From an uncultured Paracoccaceae bacterium (lineage in GTDB: Bacteria; Pseudomonadota; Alphaproteobacteria; Rhodobacterales; Rhodobacteraceae), in assembly GCA_947500825.1 (NCBI GenBank), contig CANMTR010000006.1, positions 124,001 through 188,000 on the forward strand: a stretch of 64,000 bases of DNA, written 5' to 3'. Numbering within the stretch: position 1 is the first letter of the stretch; every line of letters begins with the position of its first letter. This document shows, one piece after another, positions 19,193 through 27,661 of the stretch. The notes beneath the pieces were generated by a model. It saw only the letters and a list, made by a program, of their open reading frames with translations, ran no database searches and had not been told where the DNA came from. The translations under genes were made by a program, and so were the position numbers.

Positions 19193-19684
19193 TCAATCCT
19201 GCCCCACCGGCGCATAGAGGCGCAGCACGTCGGCCTCCATCACCGGCCCCGCCCAGCCGAAGGGGCGCGTGGCCGCGGCCGCGAAATCGTCCAGCGACAG
19301 GCCGGGATAGCTGAAATAGCCCTGGCCCACGCTCTCCTTGCCCGCGGCGAAGACGACGCGCCCGATCCCGGCCATGCCGATGGCCCCGAGGCACATCTCG
19401 CACGGTTGCAGCGTGGTGACGATCGACGCGCCCTCCAGGCCCCCCTCGGGGTCGTCCGCGGCCGCGTTCGCCATGGCCACGATCTCGGCGTGGCGCGACG
19501 GGTCGCCCGCCACGTGGACCTCGTTGTCGCCCCAGGCCACCACGCGGTCGTCCACCAGAACGGCGGCGACGATGGGCGCACGAGCGTCACGGGTCTCGGC
19601 GATCTCCAGCGCGCGGCGGATGGCATGGCCCAGCGCGCCCAGCTCGGCGTCGGTGGGCTCGATGCGGTGGTCGTCGTCGGGCAT
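19193..19684 (-). CDS. Nucleoside deaminase (tadA/guanine-deaminase-like fold)
   Basis: A 163-aa zinc-dependent deaminase of the cytidine/deoxycytidylate superfamily. The motifs are SRHAEIVAMANAA (His ligand and catalytic Glu) and LQPCEMCLGAIGMAG (two Cys ligands). Its size and C-terminal tail (YPGLSLDDFAAAATRPFGW) fit a small-molecule nucleoside/base deaminase rather than tRNA deaminase TadA, but the substrate is uncertain. It lies 54 bases upstream of lepB on the same strand, between lepB and acpS, which are neighbours in many relatives, so it is probably a lineage-specific insertion. Confidence 0.8.
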   Translation of the reverse strand: MPDDDHRIEPTDAELGALGHAIRRALEIAETRDARAPIVAAVLVDDRVVAWGDNEVHVAGDPSRHAEIVAMANAAADDPEGGLEGASIVTTLQPCEMCLGAIGMAGIGRVVFAAGKESVGQGYFSYPGLSLDDFAAAATRPFGWAGPVMEADVLRLYAPVGQD

Positions 19685-19900
19685 GGGGGCGGCTCCTCTC
19701 TCGGGTCGCGCGCCAACGTCAGGTCGGGGGGCGGGTTCCGGCACGCCGCGGGCACTCTGCCCGATGGGGACGCATGGCCGCAGGGAAGCGCCCGAATTCC
19801 GGGCAGATCCGCGACGCGCGGGCCCCGCGCGGCCCGCCCGCCCTCGCCCCGGATGCGGATCGCCCCCACGCTCCGCGCGACCCGAAAAGAAAGAGAGTCC

Positions 19901-21145
19901 ATGAAGATCGACAGAGCCATCGCCGTCCTCCTGGCCGGGACGGGCGCGCTCCAGGCGCAGGAGGCCGCCCAGGGCCCCGTGGACCCGGTGATGTTCGAGG
20001 GCGACTTCGACACGCTCCAGCCCATGGCCGACGCCCCCGGCGAGGCCCCCGAGGGCGAGGGCTTCTACGTGCCCTCCACGCCCGACACCGTGACGTGGGG
20101 CTTCCTGCCCAATGCCGACAGCGAGCCGGTCCTGACCGTGCCCTCGGGATCGGTCGTGACCTTCGACACCGTCTCCCACGAGGGCATCCTCGAGGATCAG
20201 GGCCGCGACCCGGTCGCCTATTTCGAGCAGTTCGGCGTGCCCCAGGAACACGTGATCGAGGACGCGATCGCCATCGCCGGGTCGGACATGGCGCACGACT
20301 TCACCGACGGTCCGCATATCGTGACCGGCCCGATCGCGATCGAGGGCGCCGAGCCCGGCGACGTGCTGATGGTCGAGACGCTCTCGATCACGCCGCGCAC
20401 CGGCTACGGCGTGATCTCCAACCGCCACGGCAAGGGCGCCCTTCCCGGCGAGTTCCCCGAGACGGAGGAGCCGGCCGAGGACGCCAGCGCCGAGAACCCG
20501 GAAGCCTATCACAACGTCTCGGTCTTCTCGCCCAGCGCCGAGCGCGACGGCACCCCCTACGGCCTTCTCCACAACACCCGCCAGGAGCTGGTCGAATACC
20601 CGCTGCGCCCGTTCATGGGCCTGATGGGCGTCGCCGCCGACACGACCGAGCCGGTCCCCTCGGTGCCGCCGGCCGAATACGGCGGCAACATGGACATCAA
20701 CATGCTGGGCGCCGGCTCCACCGTCTATTACCCCGTCAACGTCGAGGGGGCGATGTTCTACACCGGCGACCCGCACGCCGCGCAGGGCGACGGCGAGGTG
20801 GCGCTGACCGCGCTCGAACACTCCATGCGCCCGACCTTCCGCATCACGCTCCTGAAGGCCGACAGCGAGGACATCCCCGTCACCGGCGGCCTCACGAACC
20901 CGATCGGGGAGACGGAGGAGTACTGGATTCCGGTCGGCCTCGACGAGGATCTCGACGAGGCGATGAAGGAGGCGGTGCGCCAGGCCATCGGCCTGCTGAC
21001 CGCGCAGTACGACATGGATCGCGCCACGGCGCTGGCCTATCTCAGCGCCGCCACGGATTTCGAGGTCAGCCAGGTGGTGGACGCCACCAAGGGCATCCAC
21101 GGCCTGATCGACAAGTCGCATTTCGAGAACGTCTCGGACGAGTGA
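19901..21145 (+). CDS. Exported acetamidase/formamidase family protein
   Basis: A 414-aa protein of the FmdA/AmdA family, which hydrolyses short amides to acid and ammonia. Typical elements are the opening VTWGFLPNADSEPVLTVPSGS, IVTGPIAIEGAEPGDVL, the GGNMDINMLGAGSTVYYPV core (about 265-283) and GDPHAAQGDGEVALTALE. Residues 1-20 (KIDRAIAVLLAGTGALQAQ) look like a Sec signal peptide ending near AQA/EA, so the enzyme is probably periplasmic, unlike classic cytoplasmic members. It is transcribed against the housekeeping genes around it and converges on acpS over a tandem repeat. Confidence 0.82.
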   Translation: MKIDRAIAVLLAGTGALQAQEAAQGPVDPVMFEGDFDTLQPMADAPGEAPEGEGFYVPSTPDTVTWGFLPNADSEPVLTVPSGSVVTFDTVSHEGILEDQGRDPVAYFEQFGVPQEHVIEDAIAIAGSDMAHDFTDGPHIVTGPIAIEGAEPGDVLMVETLSITPRTGYGVISNRHGKGALPGEFPETEEPAEDASAENPEAYHNVSVFSPSAERDGTPYGLLHNTRQELVEYPLRPFMGLMGVAADTTEPVPSVPPAEYGGNMDINMLGAGSTVYYPVNVEGAMFYTGDPHAAQGDGEVALTALEHSMRPTFRITLLKADSEDIPVTGGLTNPIGETEEYWIPVGLDEDLDEAMKEAVRQAIGLLTAQYDMDRATALAYLSAATDFEVSQVVDATKGIHGLIDKSHFENVSDE

Positions 21146-21196
21146 CGCCGCCGAGGCGCGGCCCCCGCAAGGGCCGCGCCTCGATCACGACCCCGA

Positions 21197-21274
21197 TTCG
21201 CGCGCCCCTGTCACGACCCCAGTTCGCGCGCCCCTGTCACGACCCCAGTTCGCGCGCCCCTGTCACGACCCCGC
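21197..21274 (-). repeat. Three-unit 26-bp tandem array repeating the acpS 3' end
   Basis: Units of 26 bases start at 21197, 21223 and 21249; the first two are identical and the third differs only in its last two bases. The third unit contains the real acpS stop (21263-21265) and the adjoining codons. A partial relative precedes at 21181-21196. The unit begins TTCGCGCGCCCCTGTCACGA. As at recO, the array lies in a convergent gap and copies the end of a minus-strand gene. Confidence 0.88.
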
Positions 21275-21667
21275 CTCGCGCGCCTCGATCACGACGAAGG
21301 CCTGCGCCCAGGGGTGGTCGTCGGTCAGCGTCACGTGGATCACCGCCTCGAACCCCGCGGGCGTCATCTGCGCCAGCCGGTCGGCGGCCCAGCCGGTCAC
21401 CGCCATGACGGGCTGTCCGGTGGCGAGGTTCGTCACCGCCATGTCCTTCCACGCGATGCCCATCCTGAGGCCCGTCCCCAGCGCCTTGGAGCAGGCCTCC
21501 TTCGCCGCCCAGCGCTTGGCGTAGGTGCCCGCCACGTCGGCGCGGGCCTCCGCCTTGGCGCGCTCGGCCTCGGTGAAGACGCGGGTGCGGAAGCGGTCGC
21601 CGAAACGGTCGAGCGTGCCCTGGATGCGGTCGATATTGGCCAGGTCCGTGCCGATCCCGAGGATCAT
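21263..21667 (-). CDS. acpS: Holo-[acyl-carrier-protein] synthase
   Basis: A 134-aa phosphopantetheinyl transferase that activates apo-ACP. The N-terminal motif [14 protein letters not shown] (metal-binding Asp) and the [16 protein letters not shown] motif (catalytic Glu and Lys) are complete. Length is normal. The gene usually sits directly upstream of lepB in this group; here an amidase and a deaminase gene separate them by about 2.1 kb. Its last codons and stop are repeated in tandem downstream. Confidence 0.94.
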   Translation of the reverse strand: MILGIGTDLANIDRIQGTLDRFGDRFRTRVFTEAERAKAEARADVAGTYAKRWAAKEACSKALGTGLRMGIAWKDMAVTNLATGQPVMAVTGWAADRLAQMTPAGFEAVIHVTLTDDHPWAQAFVVIEAREAGS

Positions 21668-21846
21668 CGGGCGGGGCGCTTCGGGGTGCGGGTCATGGGC
21701 CTCGGGCCTCCTTGCCGGGGGAACAGGGGGCGAAGACTAGGCCGCGCGCCCGCCCCGGTCCATGCCCGGAACCGGGCCGGGCGCCGTCCGTTCCCCCGCC
21801 CCGAGCCGCCCCGGGCGGCCCCCCGCACCTTTCGACGGAGACAGAC

Positions 21847-22854
21847 ATGGCCCGCGACCGCTACCGGATTCCCCACCCCTTCGGACTGGGCGGCGTGCCC
21901 CTGGGCAACCAGTTCACCATCACCACCGACGCCCAGGCCGACGCCACGATGGAGACCGCGTGGGAGGCGGGCGTGCGCTACTACGACGTCTCGCCCTTCT
22001 ACGGCCTCGGCCTCGCCGAGCGCCGCTTCGGCCGCTTCCTGCACCGCCAGCCCACCGACAGCTACGTGCTCTCCACCAAGGTCGGCCGCCTCCTGAAGGC
22101 CGCGCGGGAGCACGAGGGGCAGACGATCTTCCCCCATTCCCCCTCCCCCAATGTCGAGGTCTACGACTACACCGCCGACGGGGTGAAACGCTCGATCGAG
22201 GACAGCCTGCAAAGGATGGGCGTCTCCTCCGTCGACGTGGTCTTCGTCCACGACCTCTCGCCCGACAACGGCGCCCTGCCCGCCCCGTGGAACGAGCTCT
22301 GGCCCCAGGCGGTGGAGGGTGCGTTTCCCGCCCTGTGCGAGCTGCGCGACCAGGGCGTGATCAAGGCCTGGGGGATGGGCGTGAACCGCCCCGAGCCGAT
22401 CCTGAAATGCATGGAGGACAGCGACCCCGACCTGCACCTGATGGCCAGCCAGTATCACCTGCTGGATCACGACGACGCGGTGGAGAACGTCTTCCCGAAA
22501 CTCCGGGAGAAGGACAACGGCGTGGTGATCGGCACCGCGCTCGGCAACGGCTTCCTCGCCGGCAAGGCGCAGTACATGTATGCCGACGACAACACCGTGA
22601 TCGCGCCGGAGGTGCTGACGCGCCGCGACCGGATGCGCGAGATCGCCCATGCCCACGGCTCCGACCTCATGACCGCGGCGATCCAGTTCGCCGCCGCCCC
22701 GGACGTGGTCAATTCGGTGGCCATCGGCTGCGGCCGCCCCGACGAGGTGATCGACGACCGCCTCGCCTTGGGCAAGGCCGTGGCTCCGGGCTTCTGGGAC
22801 GACCTGCGCGCCGAGGGGCTGATCCACGCCGACGCGCCGATCCCGGGGCGCTGA
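21847..22854 (+). CDS. Aldo/keto reductase
   Basis: A 335-aa TIM-barrel NADPH-dependent oxidoreductase. It has the AKR N-terminus GLGGVPLGNQF, the catalytic Asp-Tyr segment YYDVSPFYGLGLAERRFGRFL (Asp and Tyr), STKVGRLL with the catalytic Lys, DVVFVHD (His) and the C-terminal cofactor region VVNSVAIGCGRPDEV. It resembles the L-fucose/D-threo-aldose 1-dehydrogenase branch, but the substrate is not certain. It is monocistronic and divergent from acpS. The ATG at 21847 is preceded by ACGGAGACAGAC. Confidence 0.85.
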   Translation: MARDRYRIPHPFGLGGVPLGNQFTITTDAQADATMETAWEAGVRYYDVSPFYGLGLAERRFGRFLHRQPTDSYVLSTKVGRLLKAAREHEGQTIFPHSPSPNVEVYDYTADGVKRSIEDSLQRMGVSSVDVVFVHDLSPDNGALPAPWNELWPQAVEGAFPALCELRDQGVIKAWGMGVNRPEPILKCMEDSDPDLHLMASQYHLLDHDDAVENVFPKLREKDNGVVIGTALGNGFLAGKAQYMYADDNTVIAPEVLTRRDRMREIAHAHGSDLMTAAIQFAAAPDVVNSVAIGCGRPDEVIDDRLALGKAVAPGFWDDLRAEGLIHADAPIPGR

Positions 22855-22992
22855 GGCGCCCCCCTGGCGGGCCGGGCGCACCGTCCGGCGCGGGCGGGGC
22901 GCGCGCCCGGCGGATGTCCGGCGGTGTCGTGGCGCCTGTCCGGCGAATATGCGGCCCCCGCCCGGCCTTTGCCGGGCGGGGGCAGGGCGGGA

Positions 22993-23781
22993 TCAGCGGC
23001 CTTGGCCGTCCTCGCCCTCGTCCGACTTATCGTCGTCCGACTTGTCATCGTCGTCGGGCAGGTTGAAGAAGCTGTCGGCGTCGGACACGTCGCGGTCGTC
23101 CTCCTCCTCCAGCTCCTCGCCGGTATCGGACAGGGTGAACGTCTCCAGCCCCGAGATGGCCGAGGGCATCTTGGGCTCCGGCTCCCCCGCGAGGCTCTGC
23201 TCGGTGGAGACGAGCTTGCGACGCTCGTCGTCGGACATCACCTCCCCCTCCTGGGCGCGCTTCTTGGCGGCCTTCTGCACGGCGAGGTCCAGCTCGGACT
23301 GCTTGCACAGGCCCAGCGCCACCGGGTCCACGGGCTCCAACTGGTTGATGTTCCAGTGGGTTCTCTCGCGGATCGACTGGATCGTGGGCTTGGTGGTGCC
23401 CACCAGCCGCGAGATCTGGCTGTCGGCCAGCTCGGGGTGGAACTTCACCAGCCACAGGATCGCCGCGGGACGGTCCTGGCGCTTCGACAGGGGCGTGTAG
23501 CGCGGGCCGCGGCGCTTCTCCTCGCCCACGGCGGCGGGGTTGAACTTCAGCTTCAGGCGGCGGGAGGCATCCTTCTCCGCCTTGGAAATATCGTCCTGCG
23601 TCAACTGGTTGTTGGTCACCGGGTCGAAGCCCTTGACGCCCGCGGCCACGTCGCCGTCGGCGATGCCCTGGACCTCCAGCTCGTGCAGGCCGCAGAACTC
23701 GGCGACCTGGCGGAAGGTGAGCGTGGTGTTGTCCACCAGCCAGACCGCGGTGGCCTTGGCCATGATCGGTTTGTCAGCCAT
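22993..23781 (-). CDS. trcR: Cell-cycle transcriptional regulator TrcR (DUF1013)
   Basis: A 262-aa protein of the DUF1013/TrcR family, conserved in alphaproteobacteria and linked to cell-cycle transcription. The N-terminal ATAVWLVDNTTLTFRQVAEF and central HPELADSQISRLVGTTKPTI are helix-turn-helix-like DNA-binding elements. The C-terminal 60 residues are strongly acidic (EEEDD; DDDKSDDDKSDEGED) and probably disordered; at DNA level this tail contains a short tandem repeat. It is divergent from the RNase T2 gene across 138 bases, with SD AAGGAGACG before the ATG. Confidence 0.85.
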   Translation of the reverse strand: MADKPIMAKATAVWLVDNTTLTFRQVAEFCGLHELEVQGIADGDVAAGVKGFDPVTNNQLTQDDISKAEKDASRRLKLKFNPAAVGEEKRRGPRYTPLSKRQDRPAAILWLVKFHPELADSQISRLVGTTKPTIQSIRERTHWNINQLEPVDPVALGLCKQSELDLAVQKAAKKRAQEGEVMSDDERRKLVSTEQSLAGEPEPKMPSAISGLETFTLSDTGEELEEEDDRDVSDADSFFNLPDDDDKSDDDKSDEGEDGQGR

Positions 23782-23863
23782 TGATCGTCTCCTTCATCTG
23801 TCGCGGACACGGCCGTGCCGGGGCCCGGGCCTCGGGCCGGCCCCATGGGGGACCAAGTTCGCA

Positions 23864-23891
23864 TTGTCGGGGAACTCGGACAGGGTATAAA
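23864..23891 (+). promoter_or_regulatory. Sigma-70-like promoter for the RNase T2 gene
   Basis: TTGTCG at 23864-23869 and TATAAA at 23886-23891 are separated by 16 bases and lie 28 bases before the ATG, in a locally AT-richer patch. The fit to -35 and -10 boxes is good. Activity is not testable from sequence. Confidence 0.5.
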
Positions 23892-23919
23892 TGGCGCGTG
23901 ACCTCGTGAAAAGGGACAA

Positions 23920-24546
23920 ATGCGCCGCGCTCTCGCCCTCATGGCCCTCCTGTCCGCCCCCGCCGCTTCCGCGCAGGAGGCGGGCGTTTTCGACTACTGG
24001 GTCCTGTCCCTGAGCTGGTCCCCGAGCTGGTGCGCGGTGGAGGGCGACTCGCGTGGCGCCGAGCAGTGCGAGCGCGACCTCGGCTGGTCCCTCCACGGCC
24101 TCTGGCCGCAGTACGAGCAGGGCTACCCCGAATACTGCGAGACCTCCCGGCCGGACCCTTCCCGCGCCGAGACGGCCGCGATGGCCGACATCATGGGGTC
24201 GGGCGGGCTCGCATGGCACGAATGGAAAAAGCACGGCCGCTGCAGCGGCCTGTCCTCGCAGGACTATTTCGAGGTCTCCCGCCGCGCCTACGAGGCGGTG
24301 GCGCGCCCCGAGGTGCTGCGCGCCGTGGACGCGCCCGTGCACCTGCCCGCCCGCGTGGTGGAGGAGGCGTTCCTGGAGGCCGACGACGGCCTCTTCGCCG
24401 ACGCGATCACCATCACCTGCGGGCAGGGCCGCATCCGCGAGGCGCGGATCTGCCTCACGCGTGACGACCTCGCGCCGCGCCGCTGCGGGGCCGACGTGGT
24501 CCGGGACTGCACCCTCGACGATGCCCTCCTCGCCCCCCGTCGCTGA
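23920..24546 (+). CDS. Secreted ribonuclease T2
   Basis: A 208-aa T2-family endoribonuclease that cleaves RNA by way of 2',3'-cyclic phosphates. A Sec signal peptide (RRALALMALLSAPAASAQ, cleavage near residue 19) precedes the mature enzyme. Both catalytic segments are intact: CAS1 SLHGLWPQ near residues 61-68 and CAS2 EWKKHGRC near 105-112, each with its His, and Glu and Lys in CAS2. Several cysteines could form disulfides. It would degrade extracellular or periplasmic RNA and feed nucleoside salvage (inference). RBS AAAAGGGA precedes the ATG. Confidence 0.92.
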   Translation: MRRALALMALLSAPAASAQEAGVFDYWVLSLSWSPSWCAVEGDSRGAEQCERDLGWSLHGLWPQYEQGYPEYCETSRPDPSRAETAAMADIMGSGGLAWHEWKKHGRCSGLSSQDYFEVSRRAYEAVARPEVLRAVDAPVHLPARVVEEAFLEADDGLFADAITITCGQGRIREARICLTRDDLAPRRCGADVVRDCTLDDALLAPRR

Positions 24547-24835
24547 GCCGCGCGACTGGCGCCTGGCGCTGATCGCCATCGACGCGGCCCTCCCCTTCGC
24601 CCTCGCGCCCCTGGTGGAGATGGTGCCCCGGGACGGCCGCGGCCTGGCCTATCTGGCCGCCCTGGCTCTGCTTCTGGCCTTGAACGCGCGGGTGGCGGCG
24701 ATTCCGGCGGCCCGCCCCTGGGCAATCCTGTGCCTGATGCTGACGCTCGTCTCGGGGCTGCTGTTCGGGTCGCTGTCCTGGATCGCGACGCTCGGATACC
24801 TGCCCGCGCTCCTCGCGTTCACGCCTCCGCCGTGA
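24521..24835 (+). CDS. Small membrane protein downstream of RNase T2
   Basis: A 104-aa hydrophobic protein with three probable membrane segments (LALIAIDAALPFALAPLV, GLAYLAALALLLALNARV, WAILCLMLTLVSGLLFG and a fourth short one). It starts at an ATG 26 bases inside the RNase T2 gene, in another frame, and its end overlaps the convergent hydrolase gene by 17 bases. Family not recognised; the hydrophobic pattern argues for a real gene rather than a shadow, but its start is uncertain. Confidence 0.6.
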   Translation: MPSSPPVAEPRDWRLALIAIDAALPFALAPLVEMVPRDGRGLAYLAALALLLALNARVAAIPAARPWAILCLMLTLVSGLLFGSLSWIATLGYLPALLAFTPPP

Positions 24836-25814
24836 GGCGCATCCCCTCCCGGACGATCTCCATCAGGTCGCCGAAATACCCCTCGGACCGGGCGGGGCGA
24901 TTCGGGTCCGAGGTGATCGCCATGACCATGCGGGGGCCCACCGCTATGAGCTGCCCGCCGTAGCCCCGCGCCAGGGCGAAGTCGCGTCCGCCCTCCTGCC
25001 CCAGGAACCAGCCCAGCCCGTATCCGAGGCCCGACCAGGGCGACCGGGTTCGCGCCTCCCACGCGCTGTCGATCCAGTCGGCGGGCAGGACGCGGGCACC
25101 CTGCCACGTGCCGCCCTGCCGGTGCATCTCTCCGAAGCGCAGCATCGCGGTCAGGGTCATCCCCATCTGGTTGCCGCCCATGTAGTACCCTTGGGGGTCG
25201 CGCACCCAGGGCGGGATCTCCACCCCCAACGGCCCGCCGAAGGCGCCGCGCATCTGGTCCAGAAGGCTCCGCCCCGTGACCTCGGCCAGGACCGCGCCGA
25301 GGACGTGGGTGGAACCGGTGGAATAGAGCATCCTCCCGCCCGGATCGGCCACCATGTCGCGCTCCAGCGCGTAGGCCACCCAGTCTGGGGAAGAGATCCA
25401 GGCGCCGTAATTGCCGCCCGACGTGCGGTCGAGCCCGGCCTGCATGGAGGCTAGGTTCTCCACCGTGATATCCGCGACGGCCGCGTCGGCCCCGGGGGGG
25501 ATCAATCCAGGCGCCAGCTCCCCGATCGTGGAGGCGAGGCCGGGCACGTCGCCCCGGGCTATCGCCGCGCCGAGGCAGGCCGCGACCCAGGTCTTGGAGA
25601 CGGACTTGACGTTGACGACCTCGCCCAGCCCCGGCCCGCGCACCCGGCGGCGCAGGACCTCGCCGCCGTCGACCCAGGCGGCGATGGCGTGGATCTGGTC
25701 GAACCCGGCGGCGCGGTCCGCGAGCGCGGCCCAGTCGCCGGGCTCGGCGGCGCGCGAGGGCGGGGCTGCCAGGGCGGCGGCGGCCCCGGCGAGGAACAGG
25801 CGGCGGTCGGGCAT
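24819..25814 (-). CDS. Serine hydrolase, beta-lactamase class C family, exported
   Basis: A 331-aa penicillin-binding-protein-like serine hydrolase. Catalytic SVSK (Ser-x-x-Lys, about residues 71-74) and the YST triad (near 165) are present; the third motif is not a clear KTG/HTG, with YGGQ at the right place near the C-terminus. The N-terminus DRRLFLAGAAAALAAPPSRA resembles a twin-arginine signal, so it is probably periplasmic. Substrate could be a D-amino-acid peptide or an ester; resistance activity is not implied. The ATG at 25814 was chosen because the longer frame is a shadow of the next gene. Confidence 0.82.
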   Translation of the reverse strand: MPDRRLFLAGAAAALAAPPSRAAEPGDWAALADRAAGFDQIHAIAAWVDGGEVLRRRVRGPGLGEVVNVKSVSKTWVAACLGAAIARGDVPGLASTIGELAPGLIPPGADAAVADITVENLASMQAGLDRTSGGNYGAWISSPDWVAYALERDMVADPGGRMLYSTGSTHVLGAVLAEVTGRSLLDQMRGAFGGPLGVEIPPWVRDPQGYYMGGNQMGMTLTAMLRFGEMHRQGGTWQGARVLPADWIDSAWEARTRSPWSGLGYGLGWFLGQEGGRDFALARGYGGQLIAVGPRMVMAITSDPNRPARSEGYFGDLMEIVREGMRLTAEA

Positions 25815-25888
25815 GGGCGTCTCCGTTTCCCGCCGAGATGGGCCGGGCGGCGCCCCCGGCGAGGCCCCGCTCGCGCCATCGTGAGCCT

Positions 25889-26881
25889 TCACCCGCCCGC
25901 GACCTCCAGGACGATCTTGCCGATATGCTCGGAGCTTTCCATCCGGGCATGGGCCTTCGCGGCCTCGGCCAGCGAGAAGGTCCGGTCCATCACCGGCCCG
26001 ATGCGGCCCGCCGCGATCAACGGCCAGACCTCGGCGCGCAGCGCCGCGGCGATGCGCGCCTTGGCGTCGACGGATTGCGGCCGCAGGGTCGAGCCCGTCA
26101 CCGTCAGCCGCTTGACCATCACGGGGGCGAAGTTCAACTCCGCCTTGGGCCCGCCCAGGAAGGCGATCATCACCAGCCGCCCCTCGGTCTTCAGACACTT
26201 GACGTTGCGGGGGATGTAGTCGCCCCCCACCATGTCGAGCACCACGTCCGCGCCCCCGACCTCCTTCAGGACGGCGACGAAATCCTCCTCGCGGTAGTTG
26301 ATCGCGCGCTCGGCCCCGAGCCGCTCGCATTCGGCGCATTTTTCCGCCGTCCCGGCGGTGGCGAAGACGCGCGCACCGCGCGCGGAGGCGATCTGGATCG
26401 CGGTGGTGCCGATCCCGGACGAGCCGCCATGGACCAGGAGCGTCTCGCCCCCCTCCAGCCGTCCGCGCTCGACCACGTTGCTCCAGACGGTGAAATGCGT
26501 CTCGGGCAGGGCCGTGGCCTGGCGCAGCGACAGGCCGTCCGGGACGGGGAGGCAATGGTCCGCAGGCGCCACGGCGTATTCGGCGTAGCCGCCCCCGGGC
26601 AGGAGCGCGCAGACCGTTTCGCCCACGCGGCCCTCCGCGCCCGCACCGGCCGCGACGATCTCGCCCGAACATTCGAGGCCCGGCAGGTCCGACGCGTCGG
26701 GCGGCGGATCGTAGGCGCCCGCGCGTTGCAACGCGTCGGGGCGGTTCACCCCCGCCCAGGCGATGCGGATGAGCACTTCGCCCGCGCCCGGCTCCGGCAC
26801 GGGGCGGCGCACGCGCGCCAGTACCTCGGGCCCGCCGGGGGCCGAAATCTCGACGGCGTCCATCTCCCGGGGCAGGGTCAT
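25889..26881 (-). CDS. NAD(P)H-quinone oxidoreductase (zeta-crystallin/PIG3-like)
   Basis: A 330-aa medium-chain dehydrogenase/reductase without the structural zinc lobe. Recognisable are the N-terminal GroES-like part (GAGEVLIRIAWAGVNRPDALQRAG), ALPETHFTVWSNVVERGRL and the NADP-binding loop VHGGSSGIGTTAIQIA near residue 143, followed by GARVFATAGTAEKC. The opening and FLGGPKAELNFAPVMVKRLTVTGSTLR resemble human TP53I3/PIG3-type quinone oxidoreductases. Start ATG 26881 overlaps the COQ9 stop by four bases. It would reduce quinones with NADPH. Confidence 0.88.
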   Translation of the reverse strand: MTLPREMDAVEISAPGGPEVLARVRRPVPEPGAGEVLIRIAWAGVNRPDALQRAGAYDPPPDASDLPGLECSGEIVAAGAGAEGRVGETVCALLPGGGYAEYAVAPADHCLPVPDGLSLRQATALPETHFTVWSNVVERGRLEGGETLLVHGGSSGIGTTAIQIASARGARVFATAGTAEKCAECERLGAERAINYREEDFVAVLKEVGGADVVLDMVGGDYIPRNVKCLKTEGRLVMIAFLGGPKAELNFAPVMVKRLTVTGSTLRPQSVDAKARIAAALRAEVWPLIAAGRIGPVMDRTFSLAEAAKAHARMESSEHIGKIVLEVAGG

Positions 26882-27552
26882 CGGCGCCCTCCCACGGATC
26901 CGGGGAAGCCCGCGGGCCGGGCGGGCCGCCGCAAGCGCGACATCACCATGTTGGGCCCGGCCATCAGCGCCCGCCCCAGCGGGTTGCCGGCCAGCGCCGA
27001 CTTGGCCCGCTCCACCCGCATCACGTCGTCGATGCGCCGGTCGACGAAGGCGCGCGTGTCCTCGTGCTCCGCCGACTCGTCGCCCAGCCAGTACAGAACG
27101 ACGCTGGCATAGACGCCCGCGAGGGTGGCACGCTTGGAATACCAGGTGCCGTCGGTGGAGGTGTCGCCCAGCGCCGTCCAGATCGCGTCGGCCGTCTCCC
27201 AAAGGGCGCGGGCGCCGTCGGCGGCGTGCGTGGGTAGCGCGAACAGGGTCGCCGCACGGCGCACCGCCTCTTTGTCCACCGCCTCTAGCCTCAGCCGGAT
27301 CGCCAGGGCAACCCGCTCGCGATAGCGCAGCCCCTTCATCTCGGCCTCGGCCACCCGCCGGGCCATTCCGGCGTCGCCGCGACGGTGATAGGCCATCGCC
27401 AGGTCGACCGGGCCGCGGGGGAACAGCGCCCGTGCCTCGGCCAGGGGGATGTCGGCGTCCTTCGCGGAACGCCTCAAAGTCTCCTCCGACCAGCCGTCGA
27501 AGGGCACGTGCATCAGCGCCGCGTCGAGCACGCGGTCTCGGGGATCGTCCAT
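26878..27552 (-). CDS. COQ9 family ubiquinone biosynthesis protein
   Basis: A 224-aa COQ9-like protein. The TetR-like N-terminal helical part (RVLDAALMHVPFDGWSEETLRRSAKDADI) is followed by the lipid-binding C-terminal region with the family's WETADAIWTALGDTSTDGTWYSKRATLAGVY. In eukaryotes COQ9 presents quinone precursors to COQ7; the alphaproteobacterial homologue is the mitochondrial ancestor type. The ATG at 27552 is favoured over one 24 codons earlier because it starts right at the conserved helix. It is in an operon with the quinone oxidoreductase. Confidence 0.88.
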   Translation of the reverse strand: MDDPRDRVLDAALMHVPFDGWSEETLRRSAKDADIPLAEARALFPRGPVDLAMAYHRRGDAGMARRVAEAEMKGLRYRERVALAIRLRLEAVDKEAVRRAATLFALPTHAADGARALWETADAIWTALGDTSTDGTWYSKRATLAGVYASVVLYWLGDESAEHEDTRAFVDRRIDDVMRVERAKSALAGNPLGRALMAGPNMVMSRLRRPARPAGFPGSVGGRR

Positions 27553-27577
27553 CGGGCATCTCCTCGCAAGCCTTGTC

Positions 27578-27606
27578 TGGACAGGTAGGCCGGCATCTGC
27601 TAGAAG
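27578..27606 (+). promoter_or_regulatory. rpsU: Possible rpsU promoter
   Basis: TGGACA (27578-27583) and TAGAAG (27601-27606) with a 17-base spacer lie 56 bases before the rpsU start, in the gap shared with the divergent COQ9 gene. Each box has two mismatches to the sigma-70 consensus, so this is a tentative call. Confidence 0.35.
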
Positions 27607-27661
27607 GCTACCTCCTGCACGCATTCGGCAACTCCAGACTTAGAAAGGTGGTGAAAACCAC

